Assembly: GCF_923079645.1 (NCBI RefSeq)
Contig: NZ_CAKLPY010000002.1
Span: 930,001 to 994,000 of the forward strand
Direction: 5' to 3'
From: Emticicia aquatica
Lineage (GTDB): Bacteria > Bacteroidota > Bacteroidia > Cytophagales > Spirosomataceae
Length of the DNA: 64,000 nucleotides
In this document: positions 16,361 through 25,316 of the stretch, piece by piece
Layout: every line of letters starts with the position of its first letter
How positions within the stretch are numbered: position 1 is the first letter of the stretch
Program-made: the position numbers and the translations under genes
The notes under the pieces: model-generated
Told to the model about the DNA's origin: nothing
What the model saw: the letters and a program-made list of their open reading frames with translations, nothing else
The model's database searches: none

Positions 16361-17539
16361 ATGAACGCATATATAGTAGCTGGCTACCGCAGTGCAGTCG
16401 GCAAAGCACCCAAAGGAGTTTTCCGCTTTACTCGCCCCGACGATTTGGCGGCTGATGTAATCAAGCACCTCATGGCACAAGTGCCAAACCTCGACCCTGC
16501 TCGAGTTGATGATTTAATTGTAGGAAATGCCGTTCCAGAAGCCGAACAAGGAATGCAAATGGCTCGTTATATTTCGCTTTTGTCGTTAGGCAAAAGTGTT
16601 GCAGGCGTAACTGTAAACAGATATTGTGGCTCAGGCGTCGAAACAATCGCAATGGCTGCTGCAAAAATTAGTGCAGGAATGGCCGATTGTATCGTAGCAG
16701 GCGGAACAGAGTCAATGTCGATGGTACCAACAACTGGTTGGAAAATGGCATTGAATTATGGATTGGCTTCTCACCACCCAGATTATTATATCGGAATGGG
16801 ACTTACGGCTGAACAAGTGGCTCAACAATTCAATATTGGTCGTGAAGAGCAAGATATTTTCTCGTATAATTCGCACCAAAAAGCATTGGCTGCTCAAGCG
16901 GCGGGCAAATTCGATGCCGAAATTGTACCAATTACGGTAAAAGAGACCTATTTCGACGAAGCTTCTGGCAAGAAGAAAAACAAAGAATATATTGTGTCGA
17001 AAGACGAAGGTCCACGTGCTGATACAAGTGTTGAAGCTTTGGCAAAACTTCGCCCTGTTTTCTCAATGGGCGGTAGCGTAACAGCGGGTAATTCTTCTCA
17101 AACTTCTGATGGTGCAGCGTTTGTAATAGTGATGTCTGAAAGAATGGTAAACGAGTTAGGCTTGAAACCAATTGCTCGCATGATGGCTTACGCTTCGGCA
17201 GGAGTTGAACCACGAATTATGGGAATTGGCCCCGTTGCAGCCATTCCGATTGCTTTGAAACAAGCGGGTTTGAAACAAGATGATATTGATATTATTGAAT
17301 TGAACGAAGCTTTTGCCGCTCAATCTTTAGCCGTTATCAAAGAATTAGGCTTAGATACAAGCAAAATCAATCCAAATGGTGGTGCAATTGCTCTCGGTCA
17401 CGCTCTTGGCTCGACTGGTGGGCGTCTGACAGTTCAAGTTTTGAACGAACTCCGCCGCCAAAACAAAAAATATGGTATGGTTACGGCCTGTGTTGGCGGT
17501 GGTCAAGGTGTAGCTGGAATTTATGAATTGTTGAGTTAA
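16361..17539 (+). CDS. fadA: Acetyl-CoA C-acyltransferase (3-ketoacyl-CoA thiolase)
   Basis: Thiolase that cleaves 3-ketoacyl-CoA into acetyl-CoA and a shortened acyl-CoA, the last step of each beta-oxidation round. The nucleophile is C89 in [13 protein letters not shown]. The C-terminal signature is [19 protein letters not shown], holding the catalytic histidine, and the second cysteine is in TACVGGGQG. The middle has [10 protein letters not shown], also conserved. Length of 392 is standard. It is the last gene of the operon that begins at 13030 and has a terminator 28 bp on. No acyl-CoA dehydrogenase (FadE) gene follows, unlike the Bacillus fadNAE operon. Confidence 0.95.
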   Translation: MNAYIVAGYRSAVGKAPKGVFRFTRPDDLAADVIKHLMAQVPNLDPARVDDLIVGNAVPEAEQGMQMARYISLLSLGKSVAGVTVNRYCGSGVETIAMAAAKISAGMADCIVAGGTESMSMVPTTGWKMALNYGLASHHPDYYIGMGLTAEQVAQQFNIGREEQDIFSYNSHQKALAAQAAGKFDAEIVPITVKETYFDEASGKKKNKEYIVSKDEGPRADTSVEALAKLRPVFSMGGSVTAGNSSQTSDGAAFVIVMSERMVNELGLKPIARMMAYASAGVEPRIMGIGPVAAIPIALKQAGLKQDDIDIIELNEAFAAQSLAVIKELGLDTSKINPNGGAIALGHALGSTGGRLTVQVLNELRRQNKKYGMVTACVGGGQGVAGIYELLS

Positions 17540-17566
17540 AATAACATTTCTAATATTTAAAGCTCT

Positions 17567-17600
17567 AAGCCTGTCTTTATTGAGACAGGCTTATTTTTTA
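17567..17600 (+). terminator. Terminator of the beta-oxidation operon
   Basis: 10-bp perfect stem AAGCCTGTCT / AGACAGGCTT (17567-17576, 17583-17592) with loop TTATTG, followed by ATTTTTTATTT. It ends the transcript that includes the thiolase gene. Confidence 0.87.
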
Positions 17601-17637
17601 TTTCGTCGAGGAAAAATCCCCTTTAGGACTTAGTGGT

Positions 17638-17667
17638 TTGTTTTTTAAATTCAAAATCCTACATTTG
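17638..17667 (+). promoter_or_regulatory. Promoter of the ThuA-domain gene
   Basis: TTG (17638-17640), 19 bp, then TACATTTG (17660-17667), matching the Bacteroidota consensus. Transcription would start about 17674, leaving a leader of about 60 nt before the chosen ATG at 17736. Confidence 0.7.
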
Positions 17668-17735
17668 TTTTAACAATAAGTGTTTTTTTGACACTACTAT
17701 TTTTCTTCTTTATTCAATCTTTTATAATCAGAACT

Positions 17736-18503
17736 ATGAAACAGGTTTTCGCACGAAACATGATGTTATTTTTGATGACATTTGCTTTCTCCATTTCATC
17801 CTTTGCACAAGGACAATTCAGAGTATTACTTTTTTCTAAAACAGATGGTTTTCATCATGAATCTATCAACGAAGGTGTAACTGCCATTAAAAAATTGGCA
17901 GAAAGACATACATTTAGTGTTGATTGGCAAGAAAATGCTTCGGTTTTTAATGATAAAGCCTTAGAAAGATACCAAGCTGTTATTTTCTTAAACACAACTG
18001 GCAATATCCTGAACGATGAACAACAGGCAGCTTTCGAGAAATTTATTAAGGCTGGAAAAGGCTTCGTAGGTATTCATAGTGCCACCGACACAGAGTATGA
18101 TTGGCCGTGGTACGGAAAATTGGTTGGAAACTATTTCAAAATTCATCCACAGCAACAAACGGCTTATTTGAAAGTTGAAGATAGCAATTTTCCAGGTATG
18201 GAACGATTCCCGAAAAAATTACTTTGGACAGACGAATGGTACGAATTTAAAACTCCTTCTCCAGCAAATGATTTGAAAGTTTTAGTTTCGATTGATGAAA
18301 AATCTTATAATCCTAACACAAAATGGGGCGATAACGAAGGTAAAGGCATGGGTTTTCATCCGATTTCTTGGTACCATAATTATGACGGTGGCCGTGCTTT
18401 TTATACAGCTTTAGGACATATTCCGTTGGTTTATAGCGACCAAACTTTCCTTGACCACCTTTACGGTGGCATTTATTGGGCTGCAACTGGTAAAGGTTTG
18501 TAA
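17736..18503 (+). CDS. Exported ThuA domain protein (trehalose utilisation-like)
   Basis: A 255-residue secreted protein with one ThuA domain, a class I glutamine amidotransferase-like fold common in sugar-degrading Bacteroidota and Planctomycetes. Residues 1-25 (MKQVFARNMM... SSFAQ) are a signal peptide. The domain begins FRVLLFSKTDGFHHESI and has the conserved GFVGIHSATDTEYDWPWYGKLVG, GMGFHPISWYHNYDGGRAFYTALGH and YGGIYWAATG. An earlier in-frame TTG (17688) exists, but the ATG at 17736 gives a proper signal peptide. ThuA proteins are linked to sugar metabolism, including disaccharide 3-keto derivatives; no sugar enzyme is beside this one. Confidence 0.87.
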   Translation: MKQVFARNMMLFLMTFAFSISSFAQGQFRVLLFSKTDGFHHESINEGVTAIKKLAERHTFSVDWQENASVFNDKALERYQAVIFLNTTGNILNDEQQAAFEKFIKAGKGFVGIHSATDTEYDWPWYGKLVGNYFKIHPQQQTAYLKVEDSNFPGMERFPKKLLWTDEWYEFKTPSPANDLKVLVSIDEKSYNPNTKWGDNEGKGMGFHPISWYHNYDGGRAFYTALGHIPLVYSDQTFLDHLYGGIYWAATGKGL

Positions 18504-18521
18504 AAATTATTTTTTCTTAAT

Positions 18522-18557
18522 AAAAGGTCTCTTTTCAAATTGAAAAGAGACCTTTTT
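18522..18557 (+). terminator. Intrinsic terminator after the ThuA-domain gene
   Basis: A near-perfect palindrome with 17-bp arms around one central base, AAAAGGTCTCTTTTCAA and its complement (18522-18538, 18540-18556), ending in a T-tract. The GGTCTC core recurs in the terminator at 50491. Confidence 0.85.
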
Positions 18558-18646
18558 ATTTACCATAAGTAATGGCAACATTTAGTTTCACGGAATTATT
18601 TTTCTTACTCTTTCGTTGAAAAATAGTACAATTCCATTTTTTTCGA

Positions 18647-19840
18647 ATGAATCAGAAAGAAAAACTGCTCCTTTTTATCCTTGCTTGCATCAATTTTACA
18701 CACATCATTGACTTTATGATAATGATGCCTTTAGGGCCTCAATTAATGCATATTTTTAATATTTCTCCTCGACAATTTGGTTTTGTGGTATCTGCTTATG
18801 GATTAAGTGCTGGTATTTCTGGTTTCTTAGCTGCCTTTTTCGTGGATAATTACGACCGTAAAAAAGTTGTATTTTTTGCATACACTGGCTTTGTTGCTGG
18901 TACGATTGCTTGTGCCTTCGCTCCTACTTATGAAATCTTAATTTTAACACGAACAATTGCTGGTACATTTGGCGGTCTGATTGGAGCCCAAGTAATGTCA
19001 ATCGTAGCAGATACGTTCGAATACGAAAGACGAGCAACCGCAATGGGTTTTATTACAACCGCTTTTTCATTGGCGGCCGTAGTAGGAATTCCATCAGGAT
19101 TATTTTTAGCTGCCAAATTTGGTTGGCATTCACCATTTTTAGTACTTGGAGGATTAGGAATCATCGTTATTTTTTTGATTTACAAATTCGTTCCGACCTT
19201 AGACAAACACCTTAAAAATCGTCAGCCTAAACAAAGTCCATTCACTGTAATTACGGATATAACCAAAAACCCCAATCAATTGCGAGCGTTGTTTCTTTCG
19301 ACCATCATTATGCTTGGTCATTTTAGTATTATTCCGTACATCTCACCAACTTTGGTAGCAAACGTTGGTTATAGTCAGGATAATATTTTCCTGATTTATT
19401 TTGTTGGCGGTTTATTGACAATATTTACTGCTCCAATGGTTGGAAAACTGGCTGACCGTAAAGGAAAATATCCTGTTTTTGTAACTTTTGCAGTACTTTC
19501 AATGATTCCTATTTTCTTGATAACGAATATGTTTTCAGGAGTTTTGTGGGGAGTTTTGGTAATTTCTGGTATTTTCTTTGTCTTTTCAAATGGTCGTCTG
19601 ATTCCGACGCAAGCTATTATTTCGAGTGTTGTTACTCCACAACAAAGAGGAAGTTTTATGGCAATAAATTCTTCCGTACAACTTTTTGCACAAGCAATTG
19701 CCACCAATGTTGGTGGATTCATTATTCATAAAACACCTTCTGGATATATTGAAAACTACCCTTTTGTAGGTTATTTTGCTATAATAATGATATTTTTCAG
19801 TATTTTTATTGCTAAAACTATTAAACCAATTACTCAATGA
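18647..19840 (+). CDS. MFS transporter
   Basis: A 397-residue major facilitator superfamily permease with about 12 hydrophobic segments. It starts with ILACINFTHIIDFMIMMPLGPQLM and has the MFS loop 2-3 motif as DNYDRKKVVFFAYTGF, repeated in the second half as GKLADRKGKYPVFV. The DHA1-type drug/sugar exporter group is likely (the IPSGLFLAAKFGWHSPFLVLG segment resembles AraJ/Bcr-like proteins), but the substrate cannot be told. Its stop overlaps the start of the DUF1684 gene by 4 bp, so the two are translationally coupled. Confidence 0.88.
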   Translation: MNQKEKLLLFILACINFTHIIDFMIMMPLGPQLMHIFNISPRQFGFVVSAYGLSAGISGFLAAFFVDNYDRKKVVFFAYTGFVAGTIACAFAPTYEILILTRTIAGTFGGLIGAQVMSIVADTFEYERRATAMGFITTAFSLAAVVGIPSGLFLAAKFGWHSPFLVLGGLGIIVIFLIYKFVPTLDKHLKNRQPKQSPFTVITDITKNPNQLRALFLSTIIMLGHFSIIPYISPTLVANVGYSQDNIFLIYFVGGLLTIFTAPMVGKLADRKGKYPVFVTFAVLSMIPIFLITNMFSGVLWGVLVISGIFFVFSNGRLIPTQAIISSVVTPQQRGSFMAINSSVQLFAQAIATNVGGFIIHKTPSGYIENYPFVGYFAIIMIFFSIFIAKTIKPITQ

Positions 19841-20451
19841 AAAATGTTATTTTAGGTTTAATTACGCTTTTTCCTTTAGTAATTTTTGCCCAAGATTTTA
19901 AGACAACGATTGAAAAACATCGAGAAGCATATAAAGCTGAATTTCTGAAATCGGCTAATTCGCCTTTGAAACAAGAGGATTTTGGGTATTTACAATTTTA
20001 TGAACCTAATGAAAAATTTAATGTTGCATGTGAATTTTTTGCAACCAAAACACGGAAAGCTGCCCAAAATAAACCAATTGAAATACCAACCTCTGCAGGA
20101 AAAACTAAAACGTATGTAAAATTTGGCGAATTAAGGTTTAAAATTGACGGACAAAAGCACAAACTCACTGTTTATCAGTCGATTGGTCTAAAGGCGATGC
20201 CCCAATACCGTGATTATTTATTCATTCCATTCAAAGATTTGACCAATGGAAAAGAAAGTTACGGCGGTGGACGTTACCTTGATTTAAGGATGAACCAAAT
20301 GGAAGGCGACACAGTTTTTTTAGATTTTAACAAAGCGTATAATCCATATTGTGCTTATAGCGATGGTTATAGCTGTCCGATTCCACCGAAAGGAAACCAT
20401 TTAAAAGTAGCAATTGAAGCAGGCGAGAAAAATTTCACAAAATCACATTAA
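19837..20451 (+). CDS. Exported DUF1684 protein
   Basis: A 204-residue protein with signal peptide MKNVILGLITLFPLVIFAQ. The DUF1684 pattern is clear: a helix IEKHREAYKAEFL, then YLQFYEPNEKFNVACEF, YKFGELRFKIDGQ, GRYLDLRMN and the cysteine pair in YNPYCAYSDGYSCPIPPKGN, followed by VAIEAGEKNF. The conserved NPYC-x7-C-PIPP segment is the family's hallmark. Function is unknown. It overlaps the MFS gene by 4 bp (ATGA), so co-expression with the transporter is likely. Confidence 0.85.
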   Translation: MKNVILGLITLFPLVIFAQDFKTTIEKHREAYKAEFLKSANSPLKQEDFGYLQFYEPNEKFNVACEFFATKTRKAAQNKPIEIPTSAGKTKTYVKFGELRFKIDGQKHKLTVYQSIGLKAMPQYRDYLFIPFKDLTNGKESYGGGRYLDLRMNQMEGDTVFLDFNKAYNPYCAYSDGYSCPIPPKGNHLKVAIEAGEKNFTKSH

Positions 20452-20467
20452 TGGTTGTTTTAAAACT

Positions 20468-20499
20468 ACAAAAGGCGACTTCAAGCAGCCACCTTTTGT
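20468..20499. terminator. Hairpin between convergent genes 19837-20451 and 20519-21151
   Basis: 8-bp stem ACAAAAGG (20468-20475) with CCTTTTGT (20492-20499) around a 16-nt loop that can add a few more pairs. It lies between two converging genes and is followed by A/T-rich sequence. A bidirectional terminator is likely, but there is no long T-run. Confidence 0.5.
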
Positions 20500-20518
20500 A
20501 TAAATACCAAAGAAATAT

Positions 20519-21151
20519 TTATATTTTTTTCGCAGGATTCCCAAATACTGTTGTGCCTTCGGCAACATTTTCAATAACTACCGAACCCGCTCCAACTCGA
20601 GCATTTTTACCGATTGTTATACCTGAAATAATTACTGCTCCTGAGCCAATAAATGCACCTTCTTCAACGGTTGCTTCGCTGTTTATGATTGCTCCCGCTC
20701 CGATTTGAACATAATCACCAACAACTGCATTGATATCAACTACCGCCGAAGCATGAAGAATACAATGGTTACCAACGGTTGCATAAGGATTGACAACCGC
20801 ACGAGCTGCCACAAGATTTCCGTGTCCGATAAACGCTTCAGCCGAAACCACCGCTGTATTATGCACTGCATTGACGGGCATCACTTTTCGGCGATTATTG
20901 AGCATTTCAATTAGTTTTTTGCGTTCTTTATTGTTTTCAAGAGCAACAAAAGCTTCTGTTTTCTGACCAATAAGTTTCAAAAAACCATCATCATCGGTAT
21001 CACCCAAAACAATAATATCGCCAATTTCTTGGTTATGTAATTCTTTGTTATCATCTAAAAAGCCATAAACGACAACATTATTCCGATTGAAAATATCTAA
21101 GGCTATTTTTCCGAGATTCCCGGCACCAAAAATCAAAATTGGGTTTTCCAT
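20519..21151 (-). CDS. Sugar O-acyltransferase, NeuD/PglD family
   Basis: A 210-residue left-handed beta-helix acyltransferase. The N-terminal Rossmann-like part holds the PglD/NeuD pattern ILIFGAGNLGKIALDIF and YGFLDDNKE. Hexapeptide repeats follow, from about residue 95 to the end (VSAEAFIGHGNLVAARAV, VGNHCILHASAVVDINAVVG, IGSGAVIISGITIGKNARVGAGSVV), ending in VFGNPAKKI. Members acetylate UDP-sugars or sialic acid for surface glycans or glycoprotein sugars. The neighbourhood has no other glycan synthesis genes, so the substrate is open. Confidence 0.87.
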   Translation of the reverse strand: MENPILIFGAGNLGKIALDIFNRNNVVVYGFLDDNKELHNQEIGDIIVLGDTDDDGFLKLIGQKTEAFVALENNKERKKLIEMLNNRRKVMPVNAVHNTAVVSAEAFIGHGNLVAARAVVNPYATVGNHCILHASAVVDINAVVGDYVQIGAGAIINSEATVEEGAFIGSGAVIISGITIGKNARVGAGSVVIENVAEGTTVFGNPAKKI

Positions 21152-21193
21152 TTTACTAAAATACTATTTTATTATGATAAATATTTTTACTGT

Positions 21194-21232
21194 AAAACTA
21201 ACTCCTCAACCACCACTAACAGGAGGAATTAG
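21194..21232 (-). terminator. Terminator-like hairpin spanning the moaD stop codon
   Basis: 10-bp stem CTAACTCCTC (21198-21207) and GAGGAATTAG (21223-21232), with one G-U pair on the minus-strand RNA, then TTTT. The loop holds the MoaD Gly-Gly codons and the stem holds the stop, so coding and termination signals overlap. Confidence 0.5.
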
Positions 21233-21448
21233 CACAATTTCATCGTTTTCTTTTAAGATAGCCGAATCTTCAGCATAATCAGAATTGATGGCTACTCGGA
21301 GCGATTTTAAGGTTGCAAAAGTAGGAAAATTTACCGACAGATGTTCTTTTAAATCAGCAACAGTCGCACTATTTTCGAGTGTTGTTGCGTATTCAAATTG
21401 TCCGATAATATCACGAGTAATGCCGAAACATAGAATGCGAATATTCAT
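21206..21448 (-). CDS. moaD: Molybdopterin synthase sulfur carrier subunit
   Basis: An 80-residue ubiquitin-like protein that carries the thiocarboxylate sulfur used to convert cyclic pyranopterin monophosphate (precursor Z) into molybdopterin. The chain ends exactly in ...LIPPVSGG, the C-terminal Gly-Gly that is adenylated and loaded with sulfur. VADLKEHLSVNFPTF and the beta-grasp strand NSDYAEDSAILKENDEIVLI also fit. MoaE, its partner, is encoded at 30619-31041, about 9 kb away. Divergent from the ModF-like gene across a 314-bp spacer. Confidence 0.9.
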   Translation of the reverse strand: MNIRILCFGITRDIIGQFEYATTLENSATVADLKEHLSVNFPTFATLKSLRVAINSDYAEDSAILKENDEIVLIPPVSGG

Positions 21449-21762
21449 AAATTAGTTAAAGAAACAATAGATTTTATATAAAAATCAACTATAAATAAGT
21501 AATGACCAAATCACTCACCAAAGTATAACACAAAGTTGGAATATTAAATTTCCTGTTGGCAAAATATGAGCAAAAAGGTTAGAGAGGAAAGTAAAAAATA
21601 GCAAAAAAAACTCTTCAGAATTGAGTTGAAAGTTCTTTATCTTCTATAAACTTGTTCGACTTTAGTATATTTATTCTCAGAATAATTTTTAGAAAATAGC
21701 TCATAAAATTACTTAATAATTTATAAAAAATGGTCAATTTTGTAGCAAATTCCTAAAATTTA
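21449..21762. other. Spacer between divergent moaD and ModF-like genes
   Basis: An AT-rich 314-bp region that must carry promoters for both directions. I see no convincing TTG-N19-TAnnTTTG pair, no clear palindrome and no open frame of useful length. A CAATTTTG close to the start at 21763 resembles a -7 with one mismatch and has no good -33 partner. Confidence 0.4.
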
Positions 21763-23235
21763 ATGATAACATTCGACGAAGTAAGTATTCAAAAAGGCGA
21801 CCGCACAGTTTTATCTGGTATCAATTGGCATGCTCAAAAAAGTGAAAATTGGGCAATAATTGGAGGGAATGGTTCGGGGAAAAGTACATTTTTAGAAGCA
21901 ATTGCGAGTAAAATATTTCCTGTAAAAGGTAAAATCACGAAACCTAATTATGCTGAAATTGCATTTGTTGCGAAAGATTATAGTTTTAACCGAATTGTGC
22001 AAGCAGCCACACAATATTACCAACAGCGTTTCAATTCGATGGATGCCGAAATTGCTCCAACGGTACGTGAAATTCTGCAAAATCAAATCAAACCAATTGG
22101 AACTTTCGACGAAAAATCAGTTGATTTACCACCTTTACCTTTCACAGAAGAAGAACTTTTATCAAAGGCGGATTTACTAAAAATAACACATTTACTTGAT
22201 AGAAAGATTGTTACACTTTCCAATGGTGAAACTCGTCGAACACTGATTACGCTATCTTTACTTCAACAACCAAAAATACTTTTATTGGATAATCCTTTTG
22301 TAGGTTTAGATGTTGAAAGTCGAGAAATTCTGCACCAGGTTTTGAACAAAATTGCTATTTCTGGTATTCAGATAATCATGGTAACGACACCAAAAGAAGT
22401 GCCTTCTTGCATCACAAATATCATTTTACTCAAAGACGGAAAAATAAAAAAAACAGCTACGCAAATAACTGATTTTCAACAAGTTATCCACAATTCTTCG
22501 TTGAAAATAGCACCAGAAATTTTATCTATTATCAAGCAAATTCCTGCAAAAAATGATTTTGAATTTGCTCTCAATTTTCGGAATGTTAGTGTCATTTACA
22601 AAGATATAAATGTGGTTGATAATGTAAATTGGCAAGTAAAACGTGGAGAAAAATGGGCTTTAATGGGTCCAAATGGTTCGGGGAAAAGTACAATTTTGAG
22701 TCTCATTACAGCTGATAACCCACAAGGATACCAAAACGATTATGACTTATTCGACCGAAAACGTGGAACTGGCGAAAGTATTTGGGACGTCAAGTACCGA
22801 ATTGGCTACGTTTCACCCGAACTACATCTATATTTTACTAGAACTACGGAAGTTTGGAAAGCCGTTGCATCAGGTTTGTTTGATTCTGCGGGACTTTTCA
22901 AGAAGCTTAGCGAAGATGAAAGAACAACGACCGATAGTTATCTTAAATTGCTGAATATCAGCCATTTATCAGAAAGAAAAATTTATCAACTTTCTACTGG
23001 AGAACAGCGACAAGTATTTTTGGCAAGAGCTTTGGTTAAAAATCCGCCGTTACTTTTGCTCGACGAACCTTGTCAAGGCTTAGATTATGAACACGTGCTG
23101 TATTTCCGTGACTTAGTAAATGAATTAGTAGTAGAACTAGACAAAACACTCATTTATGTAACTCATTACGAAGATGAAATTCCTGCCTGCGTTGATAAAC
23201 GTTTAAAACTTAACAAAGGAAAAGTTATATTTTAA
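21763..23235 (+). CDS. Double ATP-binding cassette protein, ModF-like
   Basis: A 490-residue protein with two fused ABC ATPase domains and no membrane part, the same size and layout as E. coli ModF. Walker A motifs are GGNGSGKST (34-42) and GPNGSGKST (302-310); signature motifs are LSNGE (152-156) and LSTGE (410-414). Walker B ends LLLDNP in the first domain, with N177 where the catalytic Glu belongs, and LLLDEP (E435) in the second. The tail, VTHYEDEIPACVDKRL, closely follows ModF. ModF is linked by name and gene context to molybdate uptake, but its exact job is unclear. The divergent neighbour is moaD. ABC-F translation factors are the main alternative, but the long ABC-F linker is missing. 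Confidence 0.75.
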   Translation: MITFDEVSIQKGDRTVLSGINWHAQKSENWAIIGGNGSGKSTFLEAIASKIFPVKGKITKPNYAEIAFVAKDYSFNRIVQAATQYYQQRFNSMDAEIAPTVREILQNQIKPIGTFDEKSVDLPPLPFTEEELLSKADLLKITHLLDRKIVTLSNGETRRTLITLSLLQQPKILLLDNPFVGLDVESREILHQVLNKIAISGIQIIMVTTPKEVPSCITNIILLKDGKIKKTATQITDFQQVIHNSSLKIAPEILSIIKQIPAKNDFEFALNFRNVSVIYKDINVVDNVNWQVKRGEKWALMGPNGSGKSTILSLITADNPQGYQNDYDLFDRKRGTGESIWDVKYRIGYVSPELHLYFTRTTEVWKAVASGLFDSAGLFKKLSEDERTTTDSYLKLLNISHLSERKIYQLSTGEQRQVFLARALVKNPPLLLLDEPCQGLDYEHVLYFRDLVNELVVELDKTLIYVTHYEDEIPACVDKRLKLNKGKVIF

Positions 23236-23251
23236 TGGTTGAATACTTTAA

Positions 23252-23299
23252 TTTTCGGAAGAAGAATTGATTCAAATAGAGATATTCTTCTTCCGAAAA
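23252..23299. terminator. Bidirectional hairpin between convergent genes
   Basis: Perfect 15-bp arms TTTTCGGAAGAAGAA (23252-23266) and TTCTTCTTCCGAAAA (23285-23299) around an 18-nt loop. It lies between the ModF-like stop (23235) and the stop of the convergent exported-protein gene (23301). It probably terminates both. Confidence 0.72.
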
Positions 23300-23300
23300 A

Positions 23301-23642
23301 CTATAATTTATCAGCAAGCAATACTGTACCTTGAATATCCATTTTAAGACCAATTATTTTTTTTTCAGCATTGCGAATAAAAGTAATAATTGCTCCATAC
23401 GAACTTGTTGATTGAAACTTATCAACACTCGCTTGTTTTATCAATTTATTGGCTCCGTAAGCATCTGCTTCACCTAAAATTGAGCCTTCACTCATGGTTA
23501 TTTTGTAAGCCTCAAATGGACTTCCATCTTTCATTTTATACGTACCAACGTATTGTTGCAAAGAATCGCTTGAAGAAGTTTGTGCAAACAAAAAATTACT
23601 TGCAACGCACATAATAATAAATGAGAAAATGAGTTTTTTCAT
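23301..23642 (-). CDS. Small exported protein with a DUF3471-like fold
   Basis: A 113-residue secreted protein. Residues 1-20 (MKKLIFSFIIMCVASNFLFAQ) are a signal peptide. The mature part starts SSSDSLQQYVGTYKMKDGSPFEAYKI and continues with beta strands, resembling the DUF3471-type C-terminal domain (pattern 'Y-x-G-x-Y') found after beta-lactamase-like domains; this reading is tentative. The open frame extends 21 codons upstream, but the ATG at 23642 gives the signal peptide. Role unknown. Confidence 0.62.
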   Translation of the reverse strand: MKKLIFSFIIMCVASNFLFAQTSSSDSLQQYVGTYKMKDGSPFEAYKITMSEGSILGEADAYGANKLIKQASVDKFQSTSSYGAIITFIRNAEKKIIGLKMDIQGTVLLADKL

Positions 23643-23762
23643 GTTTTTAAGGAATTTTGAATAGTAAAGTATTAACAAATAAAAGTTATTTACAGATAAA
23701 TACAAAACAATTTATTAGCCGTAAATTTGCCAAAATAAATACTAAAATATTTCATTGAAAAT

Positions 23763-25046
23763 ATGTCAATTGCCGAACTATACCAAAAATTCAAAGCATC
23801 AAACGGAATTTCAACAGACACTCGAAAAATAGACAACGGTGTTATGTTCTTTGCCTTAAAAGGTGACAAATTCAATGCAAATTCGTTCGCCCACGAAGCA
23901 CTCAGCAAAGGAGCAAAATATGTAGTAATAGATGAGTCTAAATACGCCACGGACGACCGCTGTATATTGGTGGGAGACGTACTTTATACGCTTCAAAAAC
24001 TCGCCAATTATCACCGCCAACAGCTCAATATTCCGTTTGTTGGGATGACAGGTTCAAACGGAAAAACTACGTCTAAAGAGTTAGTTGCGGCCGTTTTATC
24101 AAAAAAATTTAAGACTTATTATACAAAAGGAAATCTCAATAATCATATTGGCGTGCCTCTTACTTTGCTCGGAATCGACGAAAGCTATGAAATAGCGGTC
24201 ATTGAAATGGGAGCAAATCATCAAGGAGAAATTCGAGATTTATGTACTATTTGTGAGCCAACTCATGGTTTTATCACCAATGTTGGCAAAGCTCATTTAG
24301 AAGGTTTTGGCGGTGTTGAGGGAGTAAAAAAAGGGAAAGGCGAGTTATATGATTTCTTGGAAAAATCAGGTGGAACGGTTTTCGTTAATGCTAAAAGTTT
24401 AGCTTTGGTGGAAATGGCCGCTCAACGCAAATTCAAATTTCAATTCGATTATTTAGCGGCTGACAAAGAACCGAGAATGTTGCAAGATTCTCCCGTAGTC
24501 GTTTTTACTGCCAATTCAAAAGAATACACTACTCACCTTCCTGGCTCGTATAATTTTGAAAATATTGCCGCAGCTTTGGCAATTGGACAGCATTTTGGCG
24601 TACCTGTCGAACTAGCAAATGAGGCCGTTTCGGAGTATAATCCAGACAATAATCGCTCTCAAATTGTTGAAAAAGGCACAAACAGCATTTTGCTTGATGC
24701 TTATAATGCCAATCCGTCGTCGATGTCGGCTTCGATTCAAAACTTTATCAACTTAAAAACCGACAAGAAAAAAGTTGTTATTTTGGGCGATATGTTTGAA
24801 TTGGGCGATGAAGCCCCTGAAGAACACCGCATCATTGGTGAATTGATAGCGAAAGGAAATTTTGATTTGGTCGTTCTTTTTGGTCAACTGATGTCGTCAG
24901 CACTTGTATCACTTCCAAATGCGTTTTATTTTTCCGACAAGTTTTCTTTACATAACTGGCTCATTGATAAACAATTACAAGATTCTTATATTCTTATTAA
25001 AGGGTCGAGAGGCGTAAGTTTAGAAACAGTTTTGCCGTTTTTATAA
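23763..25046 (+). CDS. murF: UDP-N-acetylmuramoyl-tripeptide--D-alanyl-D-alanine ligase
   Basis: Cytoplasmic ligase that adds D-Ala-D-Ala to the muramyl tripeptide, completing the cell-wall stem. The ATP loop is GMTGSNGKTT (94-103). The central domain has NLNNHIGVPLTLL, EMGANHQGEIRDL and NVGKAHLEGFGG; the C-terminal domain has LLDAYNANPSSM and VVILGDMFELG. At 427 residues it is close to the family size. It is not in a dcw cluster but stands alone, and a TAAATTTG that could act as a -7 is 34 bp upstream (23722-23729). A hairpin follows at 25062. Confidence 0.94.
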   Translation: MSIAELYQKFKASNGISTDTRKIDNGVMFFALKGDKFNANSFAHEALSKGAKYVVIDESKYATDDRCILVGDVLYTLQKLANYHRQQLNIPFVGMTGSNGKTTSKELVAAVLSKKFKTYYTKGNLNNHIGVPLTLLGIDESYEIAVIEMGANHQGEIRDLCTICEPTHGFITNVGKAHLEGFGGVEGVKKGKGELYDFLEKSGGTVFVNAKSLALVEMAAQRKFKFQFDYLAADKEPRMLQDSPVVVFTANSKEYTTHLPGSYNFENIAAALAIGQHFGVPVELANEAVSEYNPDNNRSQIVEKGTNSILLDAYNANPSSMSASIQNFINLKTDKKKVVILGDMFELGDEAPEEHRIIGELIAKGNFDLVVLFGQLMSSALVSLPNAFYFSDKFSLHNWLIDKQLQDSYILIKGSRGVSLETVLPFL

Positions 25047-25061
25047 ATTCAAAAATAGCTC

Positions 25062-25104
25062 AATAACATACGGTTTTTCACAGAATTGCCGTATGTTATT
25101 CTTG
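25062..25104 (+). terminator. Hairpin after murF
   Basis: 12-bp perfect stem AATAACATACGG / CCGTATGTTATT (25062-25073, 25089-25100) with a 15-nt loop, followed by CTTGCTTCC rather than a clean T-run. It is 16 bp past the murF stop, so a terminator is the likely use. Confidence 0.6.
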
Positions 25105-25316
25105 CTTCCTCTGATTAAATACTCAATTTTATCCCAAAATTTTTCCGCTTATCATATTTTATCTGCTTTCGGAAATTTATTTATCCTACAATCGTTATAG
25201 ACTGGATTGATTTTTGCTAAATTAGTACTATTAAATTGAAAATTTTAGCTAAAACCAAGCAAATGATGGTTAAAAATTAGCCAATATTCCATTAAATTAA
25301 CACCTTATTTTAAAAT

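Noticed and set aside
21763..23235. ABC-F translation factor
   Set aside because: The long linker between ATPase domains is missing and the C-terminal sequence and length follow ModF.
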